Shown: positions 1-6,646 of the stretch, piece after piece
Numbering within the stretch: the first letter of the stretch is position 1
Layout of the letters: each line of letters starts with the position of its first letter
Assembly (NCBI GenBank): GCA_004195335.1
Contig: SDWK01000250.1
Location: forward strand, 1 to 20,401
Source of the DNA: Shewanella sp.
Lineage (GTDB): Bacteria > Pseudomonadota > Gammaproteobacteria > Enterobacterales > Shewanellaceae
Reading direction: 5' to 3'
Length of the DNA: 20,401 nucleotides
The notes under the pieces: generated by a model
What the model was told of the DNA's origin: nothing
Database searches by the model: none
Seen by the model: the letters and a program-made list of their open reading frames with translations, nothing else
Position numbers and translations under genes: made by a program

Positions 1-253
1 ATTAATTGCTCCTGCATAAATGACATTTGCAACATCCATGTTGCTCGCAACGAGTGAAGAACATAGTTATTCTACGTTTAAGCTCGTTAACACGGCATCG
101 GATGCGCTAAAACTCGCCTTTCAGGCGTGTTTTTGGCTGCCTACTTCGGTGTTGAATGACTTCAGAAGGGATCACCATTCCCTCATTCATTCGCCTTGAA
201 TTAGTTTGCCAAAAAAACTCTGAGTAGATCACTTTCTTATACTGATTGGTATT
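1..253 (-). repeat. MITE-like intergenic repeat, copy 1 (cut by window edge)
   Basis: Read on the minus strand from 253 down to 1, this stretch aligns almost end to end with 11071-11325 on the plus strand, by eye roughly 85% identical with a few small indels. Shared blocks include the outer end ATACCAATCAGTATAAG, the stretch around AGTAGGCAGCCAAAAACAC, CCTGAAAGGCGAGTTTTAGCGC, and TTATGCAGGAGCAAT at the inner side. No ORF is conserved between the copies, so it looks like a non-autonomous mobile or structural repeat rather than a gene. The other end lies outside the window. A larger repeat family in this genome is an inference. Confidence 0.8.
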
Positions 254-297
254 TGCAAAACAATCAGAGCAGTACTTGAGAGTGAACAGAGAAAAAA

Positions 298-468
298 ATG
301 ACTAAGAAAATCGTTATGTTTGAGTATGAAAAAGAGACTAAGAATAGTGTGCGATATCAAGAGGTCCCTGAATCTGGCCAAGCGCCAATCATGGGCACCA
401 TCTATGTTCAAAAGTGGTTTGCCGGTGATACTAAGCGGTTTGAGATAACCATTGAGAGGCAAGTTTAA
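298..468 (+). CDS. small hypothetical protein (56 aa)
   Basis: ATG at 298 opens a 56-residue reading frame that starts MTKKIVMFEYEKETKNSVR and ends ITIERQV before TAA. It is rich in charged residues with alternating hydrophobic positions, suggesting a small beta-rich fold. It has no signal peptide, membrane segment or cysteine. The composition (KETKNSVRYQE, then GTIYVQKWF) resembles small conserved cytoplasmic proteins of marine gammaproteobacteria, but I cannot name a function. The upstream GAG/AGAG purine stretch is only a weak ribosome site. The gene sits directly after repeat copy 1 and faces the chemoreceptor gene convergently, with a 10-bp hairpin between them. The longer minus-strand ORF overlapping it (229-462) looks like a shadow. 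Confidence 0.6.
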   Translation: MTKKIVMFEYEKETKNSVRYQEVPESGQAPIMGTIYVQKWFAGDTKRFEITIERQV

Positions 469-514
469 ACTAATATTAATTGATACCGGTTTCTTGCTGA
501 CGCATATCTGTTAG

Positions 515-545
515 CAACGGCTAAAGTTGTTCACATTAGCCGTTG
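515..545. terminator. hairpin between convergent genes
   Basis: A perfect 10-bp inverted repeat, CAACGGCTAA (515-524) and TTAGCCGTTG (536-545), encloses an 11-nt loop. It lies between the stop of the 56-aa plus-strand gene and the stop of the minus-strand chemoreceptor, where a bidirectional terminator would be expected. Neither side has a good U-run, so termination efficiency is uncertain. Confidence 0.45.
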
Positions 546-574
546 TGTTCCAGAATTAGTATAATTATGGGTCT

Positions 575-1681
575 CTATTTTGAAGTCTTGCGCTTATCAT
601 TGATGACTTCGTTGAGCAGGCGATCGATAGAGTGAACAACACTCTCACTGGCATCCTCCATCGCTTCAACATGTTTAATCAATGTATGCTGATCACCATT
701 TAGCCCCGCTTTAATCGCATTTCTGCCGGAGTCATGAACCAGCTGATGAGGCGGGTTTAAGCCATTAAAGCTTGCTAGGTGGCTGTACTGCTCGGCTCCG
801 ATACCGTTAAAATACCAATGACCTAAACGACATTCAGAGTGCTTATTGACTTGGGCTTGATAGTCTCGTTGTTCCAGATGGCTATAGACATTATTTTTCC
901 ATACCGCATGGTCTAGTTTGACGGTATCGAGGAACGAACGTGCAGTAGCTAAGTGGATTACTTTCTGCATATGTTGAGATTTAGACAGCACTTCATTGAC
1001 GACGACATCTATCTGTTCGGACGATGCCGATATATCAGCCGCATACAATTGGTTCTCACTAATTGATGTTTTAATCTCGTGGGTTTGGCTTAAGACACGA
1101 TTGACCAAACTCTCTATCTTTTCACTGGCTTCGTGGGCTTTACCCGCGAGGGTGCGCACTTCATCGGCAACCACAGCAAAGCCTCGTCCGGCTTCGCCTG
1201 CACGTGCAGCCTCAATGGCCGCATTAAGTGCAAGTAGGTTGGTCTGTGATGAAATTTCCTGAATTGCGACAATAAGCTGGCCTATTGATTTAGCCGTCTC
1301 ATCTAAGGCCATCGCTGAGTTCATCGTGCTGTTGGTTTGTTCACTTATTTTTTGAGCGCGGGTTTCAAGCTGGACAAGTGCAGTATGAGTCTGTGAGAAC
1401 ATCTCATCGAGTTGTTTGAGGGCTTCATTTTCATTAGTCAGCTCTTCAGCACTATTCGCGAGTCCTGTGCGAATGGTTTCGAGCATTCTTCCCCCCCTAA
1501 GGTTACTGGCTATTAAGGTGGCGTTGAGCTGTTGATCTTGAAGTGATTTATTATGTTCAAGATCCTTTATTTTCAACTCTTCGACAAGCTCCTTAACTTC
1601 CTGTTTATGCCCCTCTTTTAATTCTTTAAGTTGTTGTTTTAGAGTTGCATTTTCTTTCTTTAGTCCGTTATTGAATAACAT
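575..1681 (-). CDS. soluble methyl-accepting chemotaxis protein with C-terminal CZB zinc-binding domain
   Basis: This is a cytoplasmic chemoreceptor with no membrane segment. From the ATG at 1681 it is 368 residues: a charged N-terminal coiled coil (about 9-50), the signalling hairpin with its conserved tip (about 142-173, [18 protein letters not shown] then [15 protein letters not shown]), and a C-terminal CZB domain. The CZB signature is H258 (HAVW), C284 (CRLGHW) and the H312/H316 pair (PPHQLVH), the 3-His/1-Cys zinc site of that family. CZB receptors are known to respond to zinc or to oxidants that attack the zinc-bound cysteine; the ligand here is inferred. The 1681 start has AGGG six bases upstream. 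An in-frame TTG at 1774 with AGGA nearby would add 31 residues, so the start is uncertain. It is divergent from the nitrilase gene. Confidence 0.88.
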   Translation of the reverse strand: MLFNNGLKKENATLKQQLKELKEGHKQEVKELVEELKIKDLEHNKSLQDQQLNATLIASNLRGGRMLETIRTGLANSAEELTNENEALKQLDEMFSQTHTALVQLETRAQKISEQTNSTMNSAMALDETAKSIGQLIVAIQEISSQTNLLALNAAIEAARAGEAGRGFAVVADEVRTLAGKAHEASEKIESLVNRVLSQTHEIKTSISENQLYAADISASSEQIDVVVNEVLSKSQHMQKVIHLATARSFLDTVKLDHAVWKNNVYSHLEQRDYQAQVNKHSECRLGHWYFNGIGAEQYSHLASFNGLNPPHQLVHDSGRNAIKAGLNGDQHTLIKHVEAMEDASESVVHSIDRLLNEVINDKRKTSK

Positions 1682-1828
1682 TCCTAACCCTACTGGTAGA
1701 TAGCTGCTAACAGTATGACACATGGCGTTTACTTTACTTAGCGACTCGCAGGTGATTATCATAATTTGGATCAATCATTCCTGAATTAATCATTGAATTG
1801 ATACTGGGGTTATATTTGATAGGACCCC

Positions 1829-1855
1829 TTATCAGCACTCGCTAAATACTGGTTT
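1829..1855 (-). promoter_or_regulatory. possible sigma-28 promoter for the CZB chemoreceptor
   Basis: On the minus strand GCTGATAA (1829-1836) is one base from the FliA -10 GCCGATAA. About 15 bases upstream lies GAAAAC, a poor match to the TAAA -35 element. Many chemoreceptor genes are FliA-dependent, so the placement makes sense, but the -35 is weak. Confidence 0.25.
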
Positions 1856-1974
1856 TCTATTGAGGTTCAACTAGCTTTAAAAGAGATTCAATTTTTTGTT
1901 ATTTGAGACTTCTTTCGCCAGAGGTAAAAGTACGCCACCTAGCGAGGTCATTCGAACCAATAAGGGGAGTTACT

Positions 1975-2910
1975 ATGACCAAGATCGCCATCGTTCAAGA
2001 GTCTCCGATATTGCTTGATCGCGATAAAACCATTGCTAAAGCGATTACATTGATTGAAGAGGCTGCATCAGCAGGCGCCGAGTTGGTGGTATTTCCAGAG
2101 GCGTTTATTGCCGGGTATCCAGCCTGGATATGGCGACTTCGTCCCGGGGGGGATTGGGGAACCTGTGAAGCATTACATGGCCGATTATTCCAGAGTGCCG
2201 TCAACATCGAAGCCGGTGAGCTTGCTCCGCTTTGCAATGCCGCGCAGGCAAGTCAGGTTACTGTTATTTGTGGCATGAATGAGCGTGATGGGCTACAGAG
2301 TCGGGCGACCTTATATAATACCGTGGTGATTATCGGCAGTGATGGCCAGATACTCAATCGTCACCGGAAGCTGATGCCAACCAATCCTGAGCGTATGGTA
2401 TGGGGATTCGGAGATGGCTCTAGCCTGAAAGTAGTTGACTCACCCGTTGGCAGGCTTTCGACTCTGTTATGCTGGGAAAACTACATGCCTCTGGCCAGAT
2501 ATGCCCTGTATTCTCAAGGTGTTGAAGTGTATGTGGCACCCACTTATGACAGCGGTGATAGTTGGATAGGCACGATGCAGCATATTGCGCGTGAGGGGCG
2601 TTGCTGGGTCATATGCGGTGGCGTGGTACTTGAGCATAGCGATATTCCCGATGACTTCCCCGATAAAGACAAACTCTATCCGGATAGCGACGAATGGATC
2701 AATCCCGGTGACTCCGTCGTGGTCGCCCCAGGCGGAGAGATCGTTGCGGGACCGATGAGAAAAGAGAAAGGCATACTGTACGCCGAGCTCGATTTGGAGA
2801 CGGTCGCCATTTCTAAAAGGGTACTGGATGTGGTGGGGCACTATGCCAGACCCGATATTTTCACCCTCGAGGTGAACACTCAGGTTCAGAACTCAATTAA
2901 GTTTAAATAG
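1975..2910 (+). CDS. nitrilase (carbon-nitrogen hydrolase family)
   Basis: Nitrilases hydrolyse a nitrile to a carboxylic acid and ammonia in one step in the cytoplasm. The product is 311 residues, typical for bacterial nitrilases, and has the full Glu-Lys-Cys triad in family contexts: E42 in FPEAFIAGYP, K132 in HRKLMPTNPER and C166 in LLCWENYMP. CWENYMP and the following MVWGFGDG are characteristic of true nitrilases (EC 3.5.5.1) rather than amidases or beta-ureidopropionases. The start is the ATG at 1975, preceded by AAGGGGAG at 1963-1970. The frame is open for 24 more codons upstream, but that extension has no ribosome site and no family match. It stands alone on its strand, divergent from the CZB chemoreceptor and convergent with the luxR-type gene. 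Substrate class (aliphatic, aromatic, cyanide) cannot be read from the sequence. Confidence 0.93.
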   Translation: MTKIAIVQESPILLDRDKTIAKAITLIEEAASAGAELVVFPEAFIAGYPAWIWRLRPGGDWGTCEALHGRLFQSAVNIEAGELAPLCNAAQASQVTVICGMNERDGLQSRATLYNTVVIIGSDGQILNRHRKLMPTNPERMVWGFGDGSSLKVVDSPVGRLSTLLCWENYMPLARYALYSQGVEVYVAPTYDSGDSWIGTMQHIAREGRCWVICGGVVLEHSDIPDDFPDKDKLYPDSDEWINPGDSVVVAPGGEIVAGPMRKEKGILYAELDLETVAISKRVLDVVGHYARPDIFTLEVNTQVQNSIKFK

Positions 2911-3013
2911 CTTGTTGGAACAAATTCCAGTATGAGTGTGCTTGATGCAAGATAATAGAGTCGTTATAACGGACTCGACCTTATCGCTATTGGCTTAGCC
3001 TTGTAGTTCGTAA

Positions 3014-3817
3014 CTACAATAACCCACTCTGATAAGCCTTACTGACGAGGTTCGTCCGGTTCCTGGCCGTTAAAATGACTCTTGCTCTGTCGAGGTGATA
3101 ATTGACACCTCGTTCGCTCATATAGAGTTGCTTCCCTACCTCTTCACTCGAACATCCTTGAGCGACTAATGAGAGTATCTCTACACAGGTAGGGGATAAT
3201 ACTCTGAAATTAGAGATGGGGTTGATGGTCTTAAATGCTAGGGCATTAAAGGTTTCGGCAAACACCTTGAGTAGCGTCTCCAGCTCATTGGATGCCGATG
3301 ACATGCTATTAATCACTTCTTCTCGGCCATTACATGAGAAGAGTTTATAGATCCCTATCCAACCTTTTTTATCTTTCACCGGGTGATAAAAGCTGATTCT
3401 GGTCCGGATTTGATACAAATTAAGTAGCTGCTCGAAGCTCTTCTTTCGTCGTTGTGGCATGGTGTTTTCAGGCCATATATAGGGGTTATATTTTTTCCGG
3501 ATTGAGGGGCTTGAGAGTTGGTATCCTTCATCATTTTTGGCAAAACGATGTAGGAACTCCTCCCGAAACTTTAATATTTCTGGATCTGAGGCGACGGCGA
3601 AACGCATCTTCTTCAGATCGATCATCTTAGCTATGTGAAGCTCTTCGTTACCGTCGCAGTTTTGAATATTGGCTTGCTCATCGGGAACAATACAAACATT
3701 CGATAATTCATCTGGAACAATACAATAGTAAAACCGCTCTATACCGAAGGGTGCCAGTTTTTCCAGAAAGCTTTCGATGATCCTTTTACAGACCAACCCA
3801 CTTTGTTGCGCAGACAT
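3014..3817 (-). CDS. LuxR-family transcriptional regulator
   Basis: A 267-residue DNA-binding regulator. The last about 60 residues form a clear LuxR/GerE helix-turn-helix: LSPTCVEILSLVAQG, then SEEVGKQLYMSERGVNYHL, then the ARNRTNLVSKAYQSGLL recognition-helix and end pattern. The N-terminal about 190 residues have the size and layout of an autoinducer-binding domain (the block around YNPYIWPEN and SFYHPVKDKKGWIG), but I could not assign the usual acyl-homoserine-lactone contacts, and no luxI-type synthase lies in the window. It would be an orphan (solo) regulator. A 10-residue tandem duplication, CIVPDELSNV/CIVPDEQANI, occupies residues 32-51. The start has GAGGAG five bases upstream. It lies 56 bp downstream of the cytochrome gene on the same strand, so the two are probably co-transcribed. 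Confidence 0.85.
   Translation of the reverse strand: MSAQQSGLVCKRIIESFLEKLAPFGIERFYYCIVPDELSNVCIVPDEQANIQNCDGNEELHIAKMIDLKKMRFAVASDPEILKFREEFLHRFAKNDEGYQLSSPSIRKKYNPYIWPENTMPQRRKKSFEQLLNLYQIRTRISFYHPVKDKKGWIGIYKLFSCNGREEVINSMSSASNELETLLKVFAETFNALAFKTINPISNFRVLSPTCVEILSLVAQGCSSEEVGKQLYMSERGVNYHLDRARVILTARNRTNLVSKAYQSGLL
3665..3724 (-). repeat. 30-bp in-frame tandem duplication inside the luxR-type gene
   Basis: Two adjacent 30-bp units, 3665-3694 and 3695-3724, share most bases (TCATCGGGAACAATACA versus TCATCTGGAACAATACA at one end). They encode CIVPDEQANI and CIVPDELSNV. The divergence at the other end of the unit suggests an older duplication rather than a sequencing artefact. Confidence 0.75.
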
Positions 3818-3873
3818 AACGACTCCTCTGCTATCGAGAGGAAGGGGTTACCTTCCTCTGATTAATATAAAAA

Positions 3874-5733
3874 TTACTGAGTGCCTTCCTGTTTTTCAAC
3901 ATGACAAGTCAAACAGCTTTCAGGCTCTTTAAAGTTGGTTTGCTCACTGTAGTAATCATCTTTGGTCGAGTAAGCATCACCGTGTTTGGCTAATGTCTTG
4001 GCATGACAGAAACCACAGGTTAGTAACTCGCCATGACTGTCAGGTGCACCATTATTACCATGACACTCGGCACATTCCCATGGCGCCATATCCTGAACCA
4101 CATGGCTATTGGCGGCATTGTGACAGGTGGTACAATCCGGTATTTTCCAACCAAAATGAGACGACATTAATGGGGCTCTGGCTTGGCTGATATCTTTGAT
4201 ACGACTCGGATCGATCTCAGGAGCTTCGGCATCGCAACCAGAAGTCGACTCTTGGTTACCGTAACCATTCCCGAAGGCTGCACCAATATAGTTGATGTAT
4301 TCAGGACCATAGATGATCATGGCATCACCAGTCAGGTGTGGGTCGTTACCACCGAAAGGTAAACCAAACTTCATATAACCACGCCCCTTAGGGTTATGGT
4401 TTTCATATTGCTCACCTTCACCGTAGCGGTGGGCACGATAGCCAAGAACGCCGGGGACTTTACCATAACAGGCTTCACGGTATTCATCGCCGCCCATGTC
4501 GGTTCTGGCTGAGCACATGACCCATTGATAGAGACCATTTTGGGCTCCTGAGTCCATATAGTTTTCCCACTCACCCGTATGGTGAACAAACCCACAAGAG
4601 CCGTTGTTAGTATATCGTTCGTTAACAATATTGCCCAGATCGTCACGGCCGTTAAAGCTGATCGCCGTCGCAACATAGCCCTGAACATTTGAATTGGTGC
4701 TCAAACGTGGCCAGTAAGACCAATCGATCTTTAGATCGGGACGTTGTTCGACCAGAGATAACCAGGCATCGAGCTCGGTTATTACGCCCTCTTTATAGAT
4801 GTCGGTTCTGAGGTTATGGGGGGTGACTTCGATATCCTTAAATACCGCACGTTGATTCGGGATAAGGATCTCGCCTGTTGCCGTGGTCTTAGCTGGTTTA
4901 AAGTCGATGACGATCTCGGGGATAATCACCTTGCCACCATTTCCGGCTAAACGGTCCATCTCTTTCTGGTATTTCGTCTTACGAATGTCCATCTCACCGG
5001 GTTGCGCGGCAACCAGAACGATACTCATCTCGTTCTTAAGTGGGTGGTGATCCATACGGAAATAGATCTCCTCCTCCTTGTAATAGTAACTTTCAGTCTC
5101 GAAGCTGCCCTCTTTCTTATGTTCCCATATGCTAGGACCTACCAGGTATTTCCAGCCTTGCCCCTCTGTTTTACCCAGATTGTCAGAATCTACCGCTTCA
5201 GGTAGGCCAGTGATGCCTTCGATCGAGGTAATAAAATGAGTCTTTAGGTTGTCATCTTTTTCATACTCGACATTGAGGTTATATTTTTTCGCTGCCCAAA
5301 GTAATAGGTCCATCACCGAACCATGGCCATCCTGAAAGAGATCCGAACGTATGGAGTCGATCTTTACGCCTGACATGTTGATGGCTATTGGTGGCAGCAG
5401 GTAGTCAACCTTAAGTCCCAGTTTAGCCGCATCTTCAATCATTTTAGACTCGAGCACGCCTTCTACCTCATGGCCGCTCGAGTAACTATTTGTCTTGCTC
5501 TTGTTGGCTGCAGCAGGCTCATCTAGGGGACTGAAACCTTTTACAATGGCAAACTGAATGACTTTATTTAGTTTTTGTTCATCTTCAATCGGGCCACCAA
5601 AGACATAATCTGGTTTTACAATCGGTGGCTCGGGTGGGATCGGAGGCGTTGGGGTGGAGGAGTCATCGCTGCCACAACCGCCAAGGGCAAAACTGAGGGC
5701 TAACATCGCTATAATGGAATTGCGTTTCATCAT
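3874..5733 (-). CDS. tetraheme c-type cytochrome lipoprotein
   Basis: A 619-residue secreted lipoprotein. The signal peptide ends in a lipobox (LGGC, lipidated C20) with Gly at +2, which favours the outer membrane. A Pro/Thr linker follows. Four CXXCH heme sites cluster in the last 90 residues: C534, C554, C573 and C607 begin them. Four further histidines (H526, H544, H567, H584) could give each heme a second His ligand. Residues 41-500 carry no heme site and resemble no cytochrome I know. Two stretches (about 137-200 and 317-390) follow a similar order: helix, xxFITS/YVATAIS strand, then GW/CGF and a Trp, so the region may be an internal duplication of a DUF4430-like fold (weak). An electron-transfer role in the periplasm or at the outer membrane is inferred. 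AAGGA precedes the two adjacent ATG codons. The luxR-type gene follows. Confidence 0.85.
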   Translation of the reverse strand: MMKRNSIIAMLALSFALGGCGSDDSSTPTPPIPPEPPIVKPDYVFGGPIEDEQKLNKVIQFAIVKGFSPLDEPAAANKSKTNSYSSGHEVEGVLESKMIEDAAKLGLKVDYLLPPIAINMSGVKIDSIRSDLFQDGHGSVMDLLLWAAKKYNLNVEYEKDDNLKTHFITSIEGITGLPEAVDSDNLGKTEGQGWKYLVGPSIWEHKKEGSFETESYYYKEEEIYFRMDHHPLKNEMSIVLVAAQPGEMDIRKTKYQKEMDRLAGNGGKVIIPEIVIDFKPAKTTATGEILIPNQRAVFKDIEVTPHNLRTDIYKEGVITELDAWLSLVEQRPDLKIDWSYWPRLSTNSNVQGYVATAISFNGRDDLGNIVNERYTNNGSCGFVHHTGEWENYMDSGAQNGLYQWVMCSARTDMGGDEYREACYGKVPGVLGYRAHRYGEGEQYENHNPKGRGYMKFGLPFGGNDPHLTGDAMIIYGPEYINYIGAAFGNGYGNQESTSGCDAEAPEIDPSRIKDISQARAPLMSSHFGWKIPDCTTCHNAANSHVVQDMAPWECAECHGNNGAPDSHGELLTCGFCHAKTLAKHGDAYSTKDDYYSEQTNFKEPESCLTCHVEKQEGTQ

Positions 5734-6128
5734 CTATTCCTTGTTGTTCTAATAAGTTGGACAAGAATAGGAGGTGTATCTGGTCGGTATCACTAGTAGA
5801 AATGACAGTGTCGAATCTCGCTGTGATTGAGATCCCTCTAGAAGCGTTTTTTCATGTTGTTTTTGCCATATAGGTGTGGTGTTTTACATCTCTGAACTAC
5901 TTTTGCAGACTAAGGGATAATCCGGTGAATAACATAAACCGGTGGGATGGCAAGTTTGAGCTGGTAGAGGTCAATGAAACGTTTTGAACGGGTGGGGAAG
6001 TGGCGGTCGGTGAATCAAACGATGAGAAAGAAAAGAGGCTAGTAGGGTTTGTCTAAATTAGGCTATAGGGCTCTGTATCTCTTTAATATCAGAGCCTTAT
6101 TAGCTTGAGCGAGGGCCGGCACCCTTCA
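5734..6128. other. gene-free interval upstream of the cytochrome gene
   Basis: About 395 bp with no convincing gene. It should contain the promoter of the cytochrome-luxR pair. Visible items are a CRP-like half site, TGTGA-N6-TCCCT (5822-5837), whose second half is poor; an inverted repeat CCGGT/ACCGG (5922-5926 and 5938-5942) with an 11-nt gap; and GGCTCTG/CAGAGCC (6069-6075 and 6090-6096), a weak hairpin placed just past the stop of the DUF971 gene. None is strong enough to assign alone. Confidence 0.5.
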
Positions 6129-6521
6129 CTATTTATAGTATTTAACTGCCATATCAATTAATGGCTCGCGGCTGGCTTTAGCTGCGCGCAGTCTGGCTAG
6201 ATAATTTTCCCATAGTTCGACTTGGTTAGTCGCGAGACCGTGTAAAATCTGCCATGAGAATAGACCTGTATCATGACCATCGTCGAAGGTGATTTTCACT
6301 GCATAGTTGCCAACAGGAGTCAGCTCCTTAATGTTGACGTTTTTCTTGTGGGTGACTAATACCGGGTTGCCATGTCCATGCACTTCGGCCGAAGGGGAGT
6401 AGACGCGCAACATCTCACAGCTGAGCGTAAAAGTTTCACCCGTATCGAAGGTGATCTCGAGCTGGCGTGATTTGCGTTTAAGCTTAAGGGCGGTAACCAT
6501 AGGTGATTCAGGATTCGTCAT
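6129..6521 (-). CDS. DUF971 / GBBH-like N-terminal domain protein
   Basis: A 130-residue cytoplasmic protein in which nearly the whole length matches the DUF971 fold, also found at the N-terminus of gamma-butyrobetaine hydroxylases. Visible family features are the LRVYSPSAEVHGHG block, the ITFDDGHDTGLFSW block and the ILHGLA…LWENYLARL helix at the C-terminal side. Stand-alone members are common near hslVU in gammaproteobacteria, and here it lies on the same strand downstream of hslU, but a 2-kb chemoreceptor gene separates them. The biochemical role is unknown; the DGH motif might bind a metal, which is inference. No clear ribosome site precedes either ATG (6521 or the in-frame one at 6500), so the start is uncertain by seven residues. 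Confidence 0.85.
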   Translation of the reverse strand: MTNPESPMVTALKLKRKSRQLEITFDTGETFTLSCEMLRVYSPSAEVHGHGNPVLVTHKKNVNIKELTPVGNYAVKITFDDGHDTGLFSWQILHGLATNQVELWENYLARLRAAKASREPLIDMAVKYYK

Positions 6522-6614
6522 AGTTGCAGTTGTCGTCGTGGCTTCAAATTAAACGTGCTGACAGGGTAGCGCTTTCAAGGTAAAAAGTCCTGAATTTTGA
6601 TCATAAGAATCAGT

Positions 6615-6641
6615 CATGGGGTTGGATCTGTGTGGCCCCAT
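6615..6641 (-). terminator. weak hairpin after the large chemoreceptor gene
   Basis: ATGGGG and CCCCAT form a 6-bp stem with a 14-nt loop immediately downstream of the chemoreceptor stop codon (6647). There is no U-run on the minus strand, so this is a tentative terminator or RNA-stabilising hairpin. Confidence 0.3.
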
Positions 6642-6646
6642 ACATA

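Noticed and set aside
229..462. 77-residue minus-strand ORF
   Set aside because: It overlaps repeat copy 1 and the better-looking 56-residue plus-strand gene, has no ribosome site and a composition typical of a shadow frame.
1903..1974. Upstream extension of the nitrilase by 24 residues
   Set aside because: The extension starts at a TTG with no ribosome site, whereas ATG 1975 has AAGGGGAG and matches the usual nitrilase N-terminus.
2957..2975. Palindrome GAGTCGTTATAACGGACTC between the nitrilase and luxR-type genes
   Set aside because: Short, with a bulge and almost no loop, and without a U-run; not convincing as a terminator or as a lux box.
4371..4688. 105-residue minus-strand ORF inside the cytochrome gene
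   Set aside because: Overlaps the cytochrome frame on the same strand in another frame, with no family match.
5822..5837. CRP-like site TGTGA-N6-TCCCT upstream of the cytochrome gene
   Set aside because: Only the first half site is good; the second matches 3 of 5 positions, so it is within chance expectation.
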